This document shows, in pieces, positions 7,124 through 14,703 of a stretch of 17,138 nt of DNA. Each line of letters starts with the position of its first letter. The first letter of the stretch is position 1. The position numbers and the translations under genes were made by a program. The stretch lies in assembly GCA_018500075.1 (NCBI GenBank), contig JAHBAN010000156.1, forward strand, positions 1-17,138, in the 5' to 3' direction. Origin of the DNA: Flavobacteriia bacterium. GTDB lineage: Bacteria; Bacteroidota; Bacteroidia; Flavobacteriales; Flavobacteriaceae. The notes under the pieces were generated by a model that made no database searches, was not told where the DNA came from, and saw only the letters and a program-made list of their open reading frames with translations.

Positions 7124-9034
7124 ATGAGCACACTCTCAAACAATCAGGCCATGACAATGGCCGGGCTGAATCTGATCCAGCAGGCGCTGACAATTTATGA
7201 CAGCGACCTGAGGCTCGTCTTGTCAAACGAGCGCTTTCGCCAAATGTTTGCCCTGCCGGACTGGGTTGTCGCGCCGGGAGCAGACTTTGCCGCAACCATT
7301 CGATACCTGACAGAGCGTGGCGAATACGGCGCTGTCGATGATGTCGATGCCTTTGTGAAAGAACGCGTCGATCTCGCCCGCGCCTTTGAAGCCCATTACC
7401 TCGAACGCCAGATGGGCAACGGGCGCTGGATCTCTGTGGAAGGGTCCCCTTTGCCCAATGGTGGCTGGGTCGCCGTCTATACCGATATCACCGGGTCAAA
7501 GCGTCAGGAAGAACTCCTGCGCACGCGCTCGGAAACGCTGTCTGACCAGCTGCTCACCCGCGCAGAAGAGCTTGCGTCAACCAATCGTGAGCTTGAGGCA
7601 ACCGTAACAGCGCTGGAAGAGGCCAAACGCCAGCTCACCGCAATGGAAGCACGCACCCGCCTTACAACAGAAATGATGCCGGCCCATATCGCCCACGTCA
7701 GCGCCGAGAAAGTCTATACGTTTTCAAACCGCCGGGTCAGCTCTGTCATGCCGGGGAGTATGGCCGACCCGGTCGGCCATCACGCCTGTGAGGTTCTAGG
7801 CCCACAGCCATACAGCGTTATTTCGCCCCATCTTGAGCGTGGCTTCGCAGGCAAACCTTCGGTCTTTGAATTCAACCACGAACCAAGCTCGCGCCGCATC
7901 CGCGTCGCGCTCACCCCCGACGGGAGCACAGGCGGCGTCTATATCTTGTCGATGGATATCACGGAAGAAACCCAAACACGGGCCACGCTCCAGCAAACCC
8001 GGCGCCGGGAACTGGCGGCGCAAATGGTCTCGGGCCTTGCCCATGACTTCTCCAACCTGCTGACAATTGTGCTCGGCTCTCAAAGTCGCTTGCTCGGCTT
8101 TGATCTGCCCCCCAAGGCCGACGCCCTGGTCGGCGCCACAATAACAGCCGCGCGCCGCGGCGGCGATCTGCTCAACCGTATTGCCGATATGACAGGCCTG
8201 CGGGATTTGCATCCGCTCCCGACTCGGCTCAGCAGCTTTCTGACCGAGTTTCAAACACTCGCCGAAACAACATTGCCGGAAGGCGTCAGCCTTGAGATCA
8301 CCCAAACAAACAAACCCTACGGGCTGACGCTCATGCTCGATGCCGGGAGCTTGCGCGACAGTTTGCTCAACCTTATTCTCAATGCCCGTGATGCCTGCAA
8401 TGGCACAGGCAAAATCGCCCTCACGGTGACGCTGGTCCAGAACACATGGATCGACTTTATCGTATCCGACACGGGGCCTGGCTTTTCCGAGCACGCTTTG
8501 GCGAAAGTTTTTGATCCTTTTTTCACCACCAAGGGCGACAATGGCTCAGGCCTCGGCCTTGCTATGGTGTATGATATGGCAAAGCTGTCTGGTGGCCGGG
8601 TTCAGGCACGCAACGGGCCTGTCGGCGCAGAGGTCAGCCTGCGCCTGCCATTGCGCCTTGCGCCGGCCCCTGTCGCACCGGGGCTTGCGCTTCTGGTGGA
8701 AGACAACCCCTTGATCCGCACAGATGTGCGCGAAATGCTGATTGCCCAAGGCCATACCGTTATCGAGGCCACAAGCACCGAAGAAGCGCTGCTGCTGGCG
8801 CAGGATTTGCCAGATATTGCCCTTGTTCTCTCGGATATTTCGCTGGAAGGCGAGGCCACCGGCATCGATTTGCTCGAACGGTTGGGGGAAAACCGGCCCC
8901 CGAGCTTTCTGATGACCTCGCTGCCCGAAACGGATCCGCTCTTTCAACGCGCCGTTTTGCTTGCCCCTGTTGTTCGCAAACCCTTCACAGCCGAAACCCT
9001 CAACAGCTATCTCGGATCGGACATCCCCTCATGA
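7124..9034 (+). CDS. Soluble hybrid histidine kinase (PAS, PAS, HisKA, HATPase, receiver)
   Basis: This 636-residue sensor kinase has no membrane segment or signal peptide, so it should sense a cytoplasmic cue. An N-terminal PAS_7-like domain (about 15-130) ends WVAVYTDIT. A charged, probably coiled-coil stretch (about 128-175) and a second PAS-like domain (about 175-290, ending YILSMDITEE) follow. The H-box is GLAHDFSN with phospho-acceptor H307. The ATPase part has N420 in NLILNARDAC, the DTGPGF box (D449), FDPFFTTK and GSGLGL. The C-terminal receiver domain (about 525-632) has its phospho-acceptor at D571 (LSDISL) and K619. The start ATG follows AAGGCGG. Its stop overlaps the start of the response regulator by 4 bases. 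It is transcribed divergently from the acyl-CoA ligase/liv operon and is a plausible controller of it. The signal is unknown. Confidence 0.93.
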   Translation: MSTLSNNQAMTMAGLNLIQQALTIYDSDLRLVLSNERFRQMFALPDWVVAPGADFAATIRYLTERGEYGAVDDVDAFVKERVDLARAFEAHYLERQMGNGRWISVEGSPLPNGGWVAVYTDITGSKRQEELLRTRSETLSDQLLTRAEELASTNRELEATVTALEEAKRQLTAMEARTRLTTEMMPAHIAHVSAEKVYTFSNRRVSSVMPGSMADPVGHHACEVLGPQPYSVISPHLERGFAGKPSVFEFNHEPSSRRIRVALTPDGSTGGVYILSMDITEETQTRATLQQTRRRELAAQMVSGLAHDFSNLLTIVLGSQSRLLGFDLPPKADALVGATITAARRGGDLLNRIADMTGLRDLHPLPTRLSSFLTEFQTLAETTLPEGVSLEITQTNKPYGLTLMLDAGSLRDSLLNLILNARDACNGTGKIALTVTLVQNTWIDFIVSDTGPGFSEHALAKVFDPFFTTKGDNGSGLGLAMVYDMAKLSGGRVQARNGPVGAEVSLRLPLRLAPAPVAPGLALLVEDNPLIRTDVREMLIAQGHTVIEATSTEEALLLAQDLPDIALVLSDISLEGEATGIDLLERLGENRPPSFLMTSLPETDPLFQRAVLLAPVVRKPFTAETLNSYLGSDIPS

Positions 9035-9732
9035 CCAAGCCTCTTGTAACCATTCTGGATGATGAACGCGCCATTCGCCAAATGCTCACGGACGCATTGG
9101 AAGAGGCCGGCTTTGATACGATGAGTTTTGGCCGCGCCACAGAATTTGAAGCGGCTCTCAAGACCGCCACACCCGATGTCTGCCTTGTCGACCTGTCCTT
9201 GCCCGACAAAGACGGGCTGACCCTCGTTCACAGGCTTGCGCTGGAACAGGGCGCCAGTGTGATTATCATCTCCGGGCGCGCACAGGTTCAGGACCGGGTG
9301 ACCGGCCTTGAGCTTGGCGCGGATGATTACATCATCAAACCCTTCGAGCCTGCGGAAGTTGTCGCGCGGGTGCGCGCCCGCCTGCGCAAGGCCGCACCGG
9401 CCCCCCAAAGCACGGAAACCGCCCGTTTCAACGGCTGGACTGCATTTTTTGACCGCTATTTGCTGGTTGATGAAACAGGCATGGAGACCGCTTTTTCCCA
9501 TGCCGAAGGCGAAGTTCTCAGGCTGTTTCTGGAGCGCCCCAAACGCCTTATTTCACGCGCAAATATGCAAGAAAGCCTCGGTGGCGCGGCGGGCGAAAGC
9601 TTTGACAGGGCGATGGATGTCCGCATTTCGCGTTTGCGCACCAAGCTGGGCGAAGACCCGAAAAACCCGAGGTTGATCAAAACAATTTACGGCGCGGGCT
9701 ATATCTTTCTCGGGGATGTCCTTTGGGGGTAA
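9031..9732 (+). CDS. OmpR/PhoB-family response regulator transcription factor
   Basis: This 233-residue DNA-binding response regulator has a receiver domain at residues 1-120. Its acidic pair is D10/D11 and its phospho-acceptor D54 (LVDLSLPD). S81 occupies the usual Thr/Ser position and K103 lies in IIKPF. A winged-helix Trans_reg_C domain follows (about 135-230), with the recognition-helix and wing pattern DVRISRLRTKLGED...IKTIYGAGYIF. The ATG overlaps the stop of the hybrid kinase (ATGA), so the two are co-translated and almost certainly a cognate pair. The kinase ends in its own receiver domain and no Hpt protein is visible, so the route of phosphate to D54 is not obvious: it may come directly from H307. 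The most economical target is the divergent ligase/liv promoter region. Confidence 0.93.
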   Translation: MTKPLVTILDDERAIRQMLTDALEEAGFDTMSFGRATEFEAALKTATPDVCLVDLSLPDKDGLTLVHRLALEQGASVIIISGRAQVQDRVTGLELGADDYIIKPFEPAEVVARVRARLRKAAPAPQSTETARFNGWTAFFDRYLLVDETGMETAFSHAEGEVLRLFLERPKRLISRANMQESLGGAAGESFDRAMDVRISRLRTKLGEDPKNPRLIKTIYGAGYIFLGDVLWG

Positions 9733-9763
9733 AATCTTCAGCCTAGCTGTCGCGCCCCCCTTC

Positions 9764-9813
9764 GAATTTGGCTTCGCCAAATCCGACCCGCTGGGGGAGC
9801 GCTGCTCCCCCAG
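9764..9813. terminator. Tandem hairpins in the convergent gap (putative bidirectional terminator / intergenic repeat)
   Basis: Two perfect inverted repeats lie between convergent genes. ATTTGGC-TTC-GCCAAAT (9766-9782) is followed by a 10-bp stem CTGGGGGAGC / GCTCCCCCAG with a 3-base loop (9791-9813). After it comes ACCCCCTCGGGATATTTGGAG and then an A/G-rich run (9833-9843). Neither stem has a clear U-run on either strand. I recall this G/C-rich stem plus GGGATATTTGGAG tail as recurrent between genes in Rhodobacteraceae, but I could not check this. The position fits a shared transcription end for the response regulator and the amidohydrolase. Confidence 0.6.
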
Positions 9814-9871
9814 ACCCCCTCGGGATATTTGGAGAAAGAAAAAGGCAAGCAAAGTCTGACCAGTGTCTGGC

Positions 9872-11071
9872 CTAGCCAAGCTTTGACACGGCTCCGGCCA
9901 GGACTTTAAGGCCCGTTATCAAATCGGCCTCGCGGGTGTCTTCCTCAAAGGCATGGCTAATGCCATTGAGAGAAGGAACAAAGAGCATCGCAACCGGCAT
10001 ATGACGCGCGACATTGGTGGCATCATGCAGCGCGCCGGAGGGCATCAGGCGCCAGCGCCCGCCGGTCTGCGCCTGAGCGCTTGCCTCAAGCGCGGCGCGC
10101 AACCGTTTGTCCATGGCAACAGGCTCAAGCCCGAGCATCGGGCCAAAAGAAACCCCAAGCCCGCGCGCCTGCGCCACGTCTTGAGCTGTCTGGCGCACCA
10201 GGGAGTCCATGCGCCCCAAGCGGTCGGCGTCGCCATCCCGCCACTGCATCGAGAACGTGGCCCGCCCCGGCACAATGGAATGCGCATCCGGGTGCAACTT
10301 GACATGGCCGATTGTCCAGACGGTCTGGGGCGTCACGACATTTTGAAACCGGTCTGCGATCAGCGTGTTGAAGGCGCCCAGCGCTTGAAAGGCATCTTTG
10401 CGCAGGTGCATAGGGGTTGTGCCTGCGTGGTTCTGCTCGCCCTCAAATGTAATGCGCATATCGCGAATGCCGACAATATCGGTCACGATGCCAACCGCCT
10501 CGCCCGCCTGGTCAAGCCACGGGCCTTGCTCGATATGCATCTCGATGAACCCCGAAAACGGCTCTGGGTCTAGAAATCCTCTCGCCAGAGACGCCATCGA
10601 GGCCCGCGCCTTGGCGAGGGTTTGTCCTGTGCGATCGGTGAGTTGATCGGCCTTGTTGAGCGACATCTGTCCGGACCAGACCGTGCTGCCCGTGGTCACA
10701 CCAAAGCGGCCTTCCTCGTCCTGAAAGCTCACCACAGACACCGCCGGCCCGCCGGCCTCTTTGGCGGCGCGGGCGACTTCCAGTCCGGCAATCACGCCCA
10801 AGGCCCCGTCAAGCCAGCCGCCCTCGGGCTGGCTGTCGGAATGGGAGCCAAGCAGGAGCGATTTGGGCGCATCGGACAATCCGAACAGAGAGCCCATCGG
10901 ATCATAATGGACCTTGAGGCCAGCCGCTTCAAACCTCTCCGCAAGCCAGGCCCGCGCGGCGATATCAGCCGCGCTATAGGCCGGGCGCACAACGCCTTTG
11001 GCAACACCGGATGCTCCGAAGGCGCGCAGCCTGTGCAGATCGGCGAGGAAGCGGGTTGGATTTATCTTCAT
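9872..11071 (-). CDS. M20-family Zn-dependent amidohydrolase (N-carbamoyl amino acid / allantoate hydrolase-like)
   Basis: This 399-residue cytoplasmic metallo-hydrolase is of the hydantoinase/carbamoylase (M20C) family, which cleaves N-carbamoyl or ureido groups from amino acids. All metal-ligand positions are visible: H77 (GSHSDS), D88 (GGWLDGALG), E119/E120 (FQDEEG), H179 (IEMHIEQGP) and H373 (NGISHAFEED). The dimerisation/lid motif NHAGTTPM includes H215. The usual SGAGHDA motif reads SGALHDA here (346-352). There is no signal peptide. The start has GGAG 8 bases upstream and lies 3 bases after the formate dehydrogenase stop, so the two genes form an operon. Candidates are N-carbamoyl-L-amino acid hydrolase, beta-ureidopropionase and allantoate amidohydrolase; sequence alone does not choose among them, and no hydantoinase or dihydropyrimidine gene is nearby. 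Confidence 0.88.
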   Translation of the reverse strand: MKINPTRFLADLHRLRAFGASGVAKGVVRPAYSAADIAARAWLAERFEAAGLKVHYDPMGSLFGLSDAPKSLLLGSHSDSQPEGGWLDGALGVIAGLEVARAAKEAGGPAVSVVSFQDEEGRFGVTTGSTVWSGQMSLNKADQLTDRTGQTLAKARASMASLARGFLDPEPFSGFIEMHIEQGPWLDQAGEAVGIVTDIVGIRDMRITFEGEQNHAGTTPMHLRKDAFQALGAFNTLIADRFQNVVTPQTVWTIGHVKLHPDAHSIVPGRATFSMQWRDGDADRLGRMDSLVRQTAQDVAQARGLGVSFGPMLGLEPVAMDKRLRAALEASAQAQTGGRWRLMPSGALHDATNVARHMPVAMLFVPSLNGISHAFEEDTREADLITGLKVLAGAVSKLG

Positions 11072-11074
11072 CTG

Positions 11075-13852
11075 CTACTCCGCAGCAACCGCGCCTTCGG
11101 CCTTCTCCACTTTTACCGCAGAAAACTTGAACTCGGGGATTTTACCGTAGGGATCAAGCGCTGGATTGGTCAGGATATTTGCAGCCGCTTCCACATAGGC
11201 AAAGGGCACAAACACCATGTCTTCTGCCACAGCCCGATCGGCCCGCGCCATGATCACGATACTGCCGCGGCGGGTGCTCAGGCGCACGTGGTCTCCGGGC
11301 GCAACACCGAGGCGGCGCAGCGTTTTGGGGTGAAGCGAGCAATTGGCCTCAGGCTCCACCGCATCCAGCACATTCGAGCGCCGCGTCATCGAGCCGGTGT
11401 GCCAATGCTCAAGCTGGCGCCCCGTGGTCATGATCATCGGATAGTCCGCATCAGGGGCTTCATCAGGCGCGATCACGCTGGCCGGGGTAAATTTGGCGCG
11501 CCCTTGGGCCCGCGGAAAACCGTCTCCAAAGACAATCGGCTGCCCCGGGTCTGTTTCGGAGAGCGAGGGGTAGGTGATCGTCTCGGTCTTGAGGCGCTCC
11601 CATGTTATATTGTTGAGCGACGCCATGTTGAGCTTCATCTCGTTGAAGACCTCGGACACATCGCCATACTCCCAGTCAAGCCCGACGCGCTGCGCAAGCT
11701 CGACGGTGATTTTCCAGTCTTCACGCGCCTCGCCCGGCGGCGTCACGGCGGGGCGCACACGCTGAACCTGACGGTTTGTGTTGCTCACCGTGCCATTCTT
11801 TTCATAGAGCGCGGAGGCCGGCAGGATGACATCTGCATAATTCGCCGTCTCTGTCAGGAAAATATCCTGCACAACAAGATGCTCCAGCTTCGCCAAGGCG
11901 TCGCGGGCGTGCTCGACATCGGGGTCGGACATGGCAGGGTTTTCGCCCTGAATATACATCCCCTTGATGTTGCCGGCATAAGCTTCATCCATGATTTCCG
12001 TGACCGTCAGGCCTTTTTCGTTGGAAAAGTCACCAGACCCCCAAACATCGGTAAAGGCTTTGCGGATCCCGTCATCCATCACGCTCTGGTAGTCAGGCAA
12101 GAACATCGGAACAAGCCCCGCATCCGAGGCCCCCTGCACGTTGTTTTGCCCTCTGAGCGGATGCAGCCCGGCGCCGGGCTTGCCGACATTGCCTGTCATC
12201 AAAGCAAGCGAAATCAAGCAGCGGGAATTATCCGTGCCATGGATGTGCTGGCTCACGCCCATGCCCCAGAAAATCATTCCCGCGTCAGCCCCGGCAAAGA
12301 GGCGCGCGACGCGGCGCAACTGATCCGGGGAAACGCCACAAATCTCGCTCATTGCCTCTGGCGAGAAATCTTTCAAATGCGCTTTTTCGGCGTCCCAGTT
12401 TTCGGTCCAACGGTTGATATAGGCGCTGTCATAAAGCTCTTCTTCCACGATCACGTGCATGATCGCATTCAGCATACTCACGTCTGCCCCCGGGCGGAAC
12501 TGCACCATCTCTTCGGCAAAGCGCTTCAGTCCGACACCGCGCGGATCCATCACGATAAGCTTGCCGCCCCGCTTGGCGAACTGCTTGAAATAGGTCGCCG
12601 CAACGGGGTGGTTTTCTATAGGGTTCGCACCAATGATGATGGCCACATCCGCATTTGTGATCTCGTTGAATGTTGCCGTGACAGCGCCGGAGCCGACATT
12701 TTCGATCAGCGCGGTGACAGAGCTGGCGTGGCAAAGCCGTGTGCAGTGATCCACATTATTGTGCAAAAAGCCCTGCCGGATGAATTTCTGGAACAGATAG
12801 GCTTCCTCATTGGTGCATTTTGCAGAGCCAAATCCCGCAACGGATTTGCCCCCCTCGCGCGCGCGCAGCCCAGACAGGCCGCGTGCCGCAACATCCATCG
12901 CCTCATCCCAACTCGCCTCGCGAAAAAACTCGCTCCAGTTGTCCGGATGCACATTCAGGCCCTTGGCTGGGGCGTCCTCGCGGCGGATAAGCGGCTTTGT
13001 CAGGCGGTGGGCGTGGTGAATGTAGTCAAAGCCAAAGCGGCCCTTCACGCAGAGCCGCCCCTCATTGGCGGGGCCGTTGATCCCCTCGACATATTTCACC
13101 TTGCCGTCTTTGACCTTGAGCGACACTTTACAGCCAACGCCGCAAAACGGGCAGACGCTTTCTGTCTCGCTGTCAAAATCCTTGCTGTCGCCTTGCTGCT
13201 GATCGTCGAGCACGGTCGCAGGCATCAGCGCGCCGGTCGGGCAGGCCTGAACACATTCACCACAGGCCACACAGGAACTCTCCCCCATTGGATCATCCAT
13301 ATCAAACACAGGATAAGCCGAATGCCCGCGCCCGGCCATGCCGATCACATCGTTGACCTGCACTTCCCGGCAGGCCCGCACACAAAGGCCACAGGAAATA
13401 CAGGCATCAAGGTTCACACGCATCGCAACATGGCTGTCATCCAGCAGAGGGATATGCCCGTCTTCCAGCTTGGGAAAGCGGCTCTCGCTGACGCCGTTCA
13501 GCTCCGCCATCTCCCACATATGGGCAGATTTGTCGTGGCTCGTGTCGCGCTCGGGTAAATCGGCCAAGAGCATCTCGACAACCATCTTGCGCGCCGCCGT
13601 CGCACGCGCATTATTGGTCACAACAACCATGCCCTCCTGCGGCTCGCGGATACAGGACGCCGCCAGACTGCGCTCCCCTTCGATCTCGACCATACAGGCG
13701 CGGCAGTTGCCATCAGGGCGATATCCCGGCGCTGGCTTATGGCACAGATGCGGAATAACCAGCCCGCGCCCGTTTGCCACTTCCCAAATGGTCATGCCCT
13801 TTTCGGCCACAACCTGCTCGCCATCGAGCGTAAACTTAACTGTCTCAGACAT
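11075..13852 (-). CDS. fdhF: NAD-type formate dehydrogenase, molybdopterin alpha subunit
   Basis: This 925-residue cytoplasmic molybdenum enzyme oxidises formate to CO2. In order it contains a plant-type [2Fe-2S] domain (C37, C50, C53, C67) and two [4Fe-4S] ferredoxin motifs (C151/C154/C157/C161 and C194/C197/C200/C204). Next comes the proximal [4Fe-4S] site (C234, C237, C241, C268) and the bis-MGD catalytic domain. The active-site motif RLCHASSV has C374 as the predicted Mo ligand (Cys, not selenocysteine), followed by H375. A C-terminal molybdopterin-binding domain begins about residue 800 (MIMTTGRQLEHWHTGSMTRR). No twin-arginine signal is present. AGGAG precedes the ATG at good spacing. 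The partner NADH-side subunits (FdsB/FdsG) and FdhD are not in the window. The segment between the [2Fe-2S] domain and the first ferredoxin motif lacks the Cys-rich His-Cys3 site of NuoG-like proteins. The amidohydrolase follows directly. Confidence 0.93.
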   Translation of the reverse strand: MSETVKFTLDGEQVVAEKGMTIWEVANGRGLVIPHLCHKPAPGYRPDGNCRACMVEIEGERSLAASCIREPQEGMVVVTNNARATAARKMVVEMLLADLPERDTSHDKSAHMWEMAELNGVSESRFPKLEDGHIPLLDDSHVAMRVNLDACISCGLCVRACREVQVNDVIGMAGRGHSAYPVFDMDDPMGESSCVACGECVQACPTGALMPATVLDDQQQGDSKDFDSETESVCPFCGVGCKVSLKVKDGKVKYVEGINGPANEGRLCVKGRFGFDYIHHAHRLTKPLIRREDAPAKGLNVHPDNWSEFFREASWDEAMDVAARGLSGLRAREGGKSVAGFGSAKCTNEEAYLFQKFIRQGFLHNNVDHCTRLCHASSVTALIENVGSGAVTATFNEITNADVAIIIGANPIENHPVAATYFKQFAKRGGKLIVMDPRGVGLKRFAEEMVQFRPGADVSMLNAIMHVIVEEELYDSAYINRWTENWDAEKAHLKDFSPEAMSEICGVSPDQLRRVARLFAGADAGMIFWGMGVSQHIHGTDNSRCLISLALMTGNVGKPGAGLHPLRGQNNVQGASDAGLVPMFLPDYQSVMDDGIRKAFTDVWGSGDFSNEKGLTVTEIMDEAYAGNIKGMYIQGENPAMSDPDVEHARDALAKLEHLVVQDIFLTETANYADVILPASALYEKNGTVSNTNRQVQRVRPAVTPPGEAREDWKITVELAQRVGLDWEYGDVSEVFNEMKLNMASLNNITWERLKTETITYPSLSETDPGQPIVFGDGFPRAQGRAKFTPASVIAPDEAPDADYPMIMTTGRQLEHWHTGSMTRRSNVLDAVEPEANCSLHPKTLRRLGVAPGDHVRLSTRRGSIVIMARADRAVAEDMVFVPFAYVEAAANILTNPALDPYGKIPEFKFSAVKVEKAEGAVAAE

Positions 13853-14039
13853 CGCGCGTCTCCTGTCGATCTTAGCCTAACATAAACCAGAGACAGACGC
13901 CTGAACACCTCACGTTCCCGACACCCCGCGCGCTTTTTGCGCCGCCTTTCGTGACAGCGCATTTTCTTTGCCCCGACACCCTTTAACCTGCTGCGGCCTA
14001 AGGCTAACCTCTGCGCGAATTTGATCAAATGAGGCGCAG
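13853..14039. promoter_or_regulatory. Divergent intergenic region between formate dehydrogenase and the lysine operon
   Basis: This 187-base gap carries both promoters. Each side has the heptamer AGGCTAA in the direction of its own gene: minus strand at 13878-13872, 20 bases before the fdh ATG, and plus strand at 14001-14007, 32 bases before the phosphatase ATG. These could be parts of -10 regions, for example TATGTTAGGCT for fdh. A perfect 12-base palindrome (14019-14030) adjoins the phosphatase ribosome-binding site. No confident -35 boxes were found. Confidence 0.35.
14019..14030. promoter_or_regulatory. 12-bp perfect palindrome, possible operator
   Basis: ATTTGATCAAAT reads the same on both strands and ends at the GAGG ribosome-binding site of the phosphatase gene. 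A repressor bound here would block transcription or translation of the lysine operon. It is not an FNR/FixK box, because the TTGAT and ATCAA halves overlap instead of being 4 bases apart. The palindrome is seen; its role is inference. Confidence 0.3.
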
Positions 14040-14690
14040 ATGGCAGAACTGATTCTGGTGCGGCACGGGCAGGCCAACAGCCACGCCACAGATGAGGCCA
14101 GCTATGACAAGCTCTCCGAGCTGGGCCATACGCAAGCCCGCTGGCTTGGCGAACACCTGCGCGCCACCAACCCCCATTTTGACCATGTCATCACAGGCAC
14201 CCTGCGCCGCCAGAAAGAGACGGCCGCAGGCATGGGCTACAAGCAAACCCGTGTTGACGGACGCCTTGACGAGCTGCAATATTTCGCAATGGCTGCGGCC
14301 CTTGAAGCCGAGCATGGCATCGTCACCCCAAACGACCCAACCGAGTTTGCCGCCCACCTCCCCAAAATGATCGGCTACTGGGCCGCCGATAAAGTCAAAA
14401 CTGTTCCAGAGCGTTTTGCAGATTTTCACGCCCGCACGACCGGCCTTGTTGAAGAGGTCTGCGAAGGTCATGGCCGTGTGCTTCTGGTGACATCGGGCGG
14501 TGTCATCGGAACGATCCTGCGCCATGTCTTGCATCTCTCCGACGAAGGCATGGCCAAGATCATGCTGCAAGTGATGAACTCTTCGGTGCACCGCCTCGAA
14601 TATGTCCACGGCCAGCTCATGCTTGGCAGCTTCAACGCCACGCCTCACCTTGATATCCCCGGCCGCGAACACGCGCGCACTTTTGTTTGA
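14040..14690 (+). CDS. Histidine phosphatase superfamily protein lacking the second catalytic His
   Basis: This 216-residue protein has the phosphoglycerate-mutase-like fold. The catalytic RHG motif (R8-H9-G10) is at the N-terminus, the phosphate-binding Arg region is TGTLRRQKETA (R56/R57), and the acidic residue is in RLDELQYF. Where most members have SHGG, this protein reads VTSGGVIG, with S152 in place of the second active-site histidine. It may be a variant phosphatase, or may bind rather than hydrolyse phosphate esters. GAGG lies 5 bases before the ATG, overlapping a palindrome. It is the first gene of the plus-strand operon, 13 bases before the saccharopine dehydrogenase. No substrate can be assigned, and a role in lysine breakdown is not obvious; it could be a passenger using the same promoter. 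Confidence 0.88.
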   Translation: MAELILVRHGQANSHATDEASYDKLSELGHTQARWLGEHLRATNPHFDHVITGTLRRQKETAAGMGYKQTRVDGRLDELQYFAMAAALEAEHGIVTPNDPTEFAAHLPKMIGYWAADKVKTVPERFADFHARTTGLVEEVCEGHGRVLLVTSGGVIGTILRHVLHLSDEGMAKIMLQVMNSSVHRLEYVHGQLMLGSFNATPHLDIPGREHARTFV

Positions 14691-14703
14691 ACAGGAGCAC
14701 CCC

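Noticed and set aside
7796..8494. Minus-strand frame of 232 codons inside the hybrid kinase gene
   Set aside because: It is opposite the H-box and ATPase domain of an intact kinase and shows no family features.
10622..13558. Open frame of 978 codons on the plus strand, antisense to formate dehydrogenase and part of the amidohydrolase
   Set aside because: It lies opposite two clearly recognisable genes, has no recognisable domains, and is rich in Arg/His/Pro as expected from reading a GC-rich gene backwards. Its length comes from codon bias in the real genes.
14019..14030. FNR/FixK-type box
   Set aside because: The TTGAT and ATCAA half-sites overlap instead of being separated by four bases, so the palindrome does not fit that consensus.
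14602..14703. Upstream extension of the lysine-forming saccharopine dehydrogenase
   Set aside because: The extension overlaps the phosphatase gene, whereas the ATG at 14704 has a well-placed AGGAG and begins at the family's usual N-terminus.
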